From a virus: a DNA stretch of 21,471 nucleotides. A program made the position numbers and the translations under genes. The stretch spans positions 1-21,471 of IMG/VR virus record IMGVR_UViG_3300009176_000085. One strand, 5' to 3'. The notes below the pieces were generated by a model. That model was not told where the DNA came from. It saw nothing but the letters and a program-made list of their open reading frames with translations, and did not search any database. This document shows, in pieces, positions 21,165 to 21,471 of this stretch (position 1 is its first letter; every line of letters starts with the position of its first letter).

Positions 21165-21471
21165 GTGATGCGCTCGCCCTCGCGCATCCCGCCGACGCCG
21201 TCCTCGCGGATGGACGTCTCGCGCAGATTGCCCTCCGTCACGGTCGCCTCCGCCCAGGTGTCGTAGCACCACTGGAGCATCCGCAGCGTCTCCACGTCCT
21301 TGACCCCGTGGATGAGCCGGATGCCGTGGGAGCGGACCAGGTCCGAACTGAGACCGTGCTGGCCGTCCGGGTAGGAGCGGTGGATGAGACCGGCGTAGGT
21401 CGTGAGCGCGACGTAGAACCCGTCGATGGCGTTGCAGGCTCCCCAGTCCGGGTAGTCGCGGGGATTCCCTC
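21161..21471 (-). CDS. Glycosyltransferase-like protein, 3' end only
   Basis: The last 102 codons are in the window; the gene begins beyond the right edge. The stop overlaps the next ATG as ATGA. The readable part starts NPRDYPDWGACNAIDGFYVA and contains AGLIHRSYPDG and IRLIHGVKDVETLRML. This aligns with the C-terminal part of the 546-residue glycosyltransferase (IDWYLVALVSEAGVPHQSYPDG and AVLIHSVKHPEVL), so the two are paralogues, probably sharing a GT-A domain. The missing part should hold the donor-binding half. It ends in a charged tail (REDGVGGMREGERIT). Confidence 0.72.
   Translation of the reverse strand, partial: GNPRDYPDWGACNAIDGFYVALTTYAGLIHRSYPDGQHGLSSDLVRSHGIRLIHGVKDVETLRMLQWCYDTWAEATVTEGNLRETSIREDGVGGMREGERIT

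Noticed and set aside
21165-21272. Longer N-terminus for the GT7/GT27-like glycosyltransferase (start at 21272)
   Set aside because: The extra 36 residues are Arg/Gly/Asp-rich shadow sequence that overlaps the coding end of the upstream gene. The ATG at 21164 gives an ATGA overlap and starts at the first Rossmann strand.

Overview
This window is the structural (virion) region of a tailed dsDNA phage or prophage, most likely a siphovirus. All genes I can support lie on the minus strand, so transcription runs from the right edge to the left edge. The DNA is GC-rich, GTG and TTG starts are common (at least eight starts), and the tail-assembly chaperone and major tail protein look like those of phages of high-GC Gram-positives. 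I infer an actinobacterial host, but nothing here proves it. No integrase, lysis, replication, terminase or portal gene is in view.

Layout in transcription order (right to left). (1) 21471-16803: a glycan cassette. It holds the 3' end of a glycosyltransferase-like gene, a GT-A glycosyltransferase with a WGSED motif, GDP-mannose 4,6-dehydratase, GDP-L-fucose synthase and a long glycosyltransferase with two GT-A-like halves. Nearly every junction is a 4-nt ATGA or GTGA overlap. (2) 16756-15461: HK97-type (S78) prohead protease with a long C-terminal extension. (3) 15464-13940: a small protein, a MycE-like sugar O-methyltransferase and a small glycosyltransferase-like protein. (4) 13955-13072: an endonuclease VII-type HNH gene that appears to have inserted into the first codons of a small virion protein gene, leaving an 18-nt recoded duplication on its two sides. 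(5) 13064-9785: three virion accessory proteins, including a 502-residue protein built from about 23 copies of an 18-residue Thr-rich repeat. (6) 9783-8105: head-tail connector, head closure protein, neck protein and tail terminator. (7) 8108-6665: a small zinc-finger-like protein, a structured 81-nt leader, the major tail protein, and the tail-assembly chaperone pair with a clear -1 slippery heptamer GGGAAAT. (8) 6674-1: tape measure protein, two small tail-associated proteins, a 1211-residue tail protein with two glycoside-hydrolase-like domains and a C-terminal 14-residue repeat array, and the 5' end of one more tail gene.

How the parts could work together: Gmd and the fucose synthase would make GDP-L-fucose (or a close 6-deoxyhexose), the glycosyltransferases would transfer it, and the O-methyltransferase would cap it. 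Because these genes sit inside the virion operon beside Thr-rich repeat proteins, I infer that they decorate the particle itself. The two hydrolase-like domains in the tail protein would act on host surface glycans during adsorption.

The most notable observations are the HNH insertion with its synonymous recoded duplication, the nested Thr-rich repeat protein next to a fucosylation kit, the absence of a recognisable major capsid gene between protease and connector, and a three-stem RNA fold that would enclose the ribosome binding site of the major tail protein.
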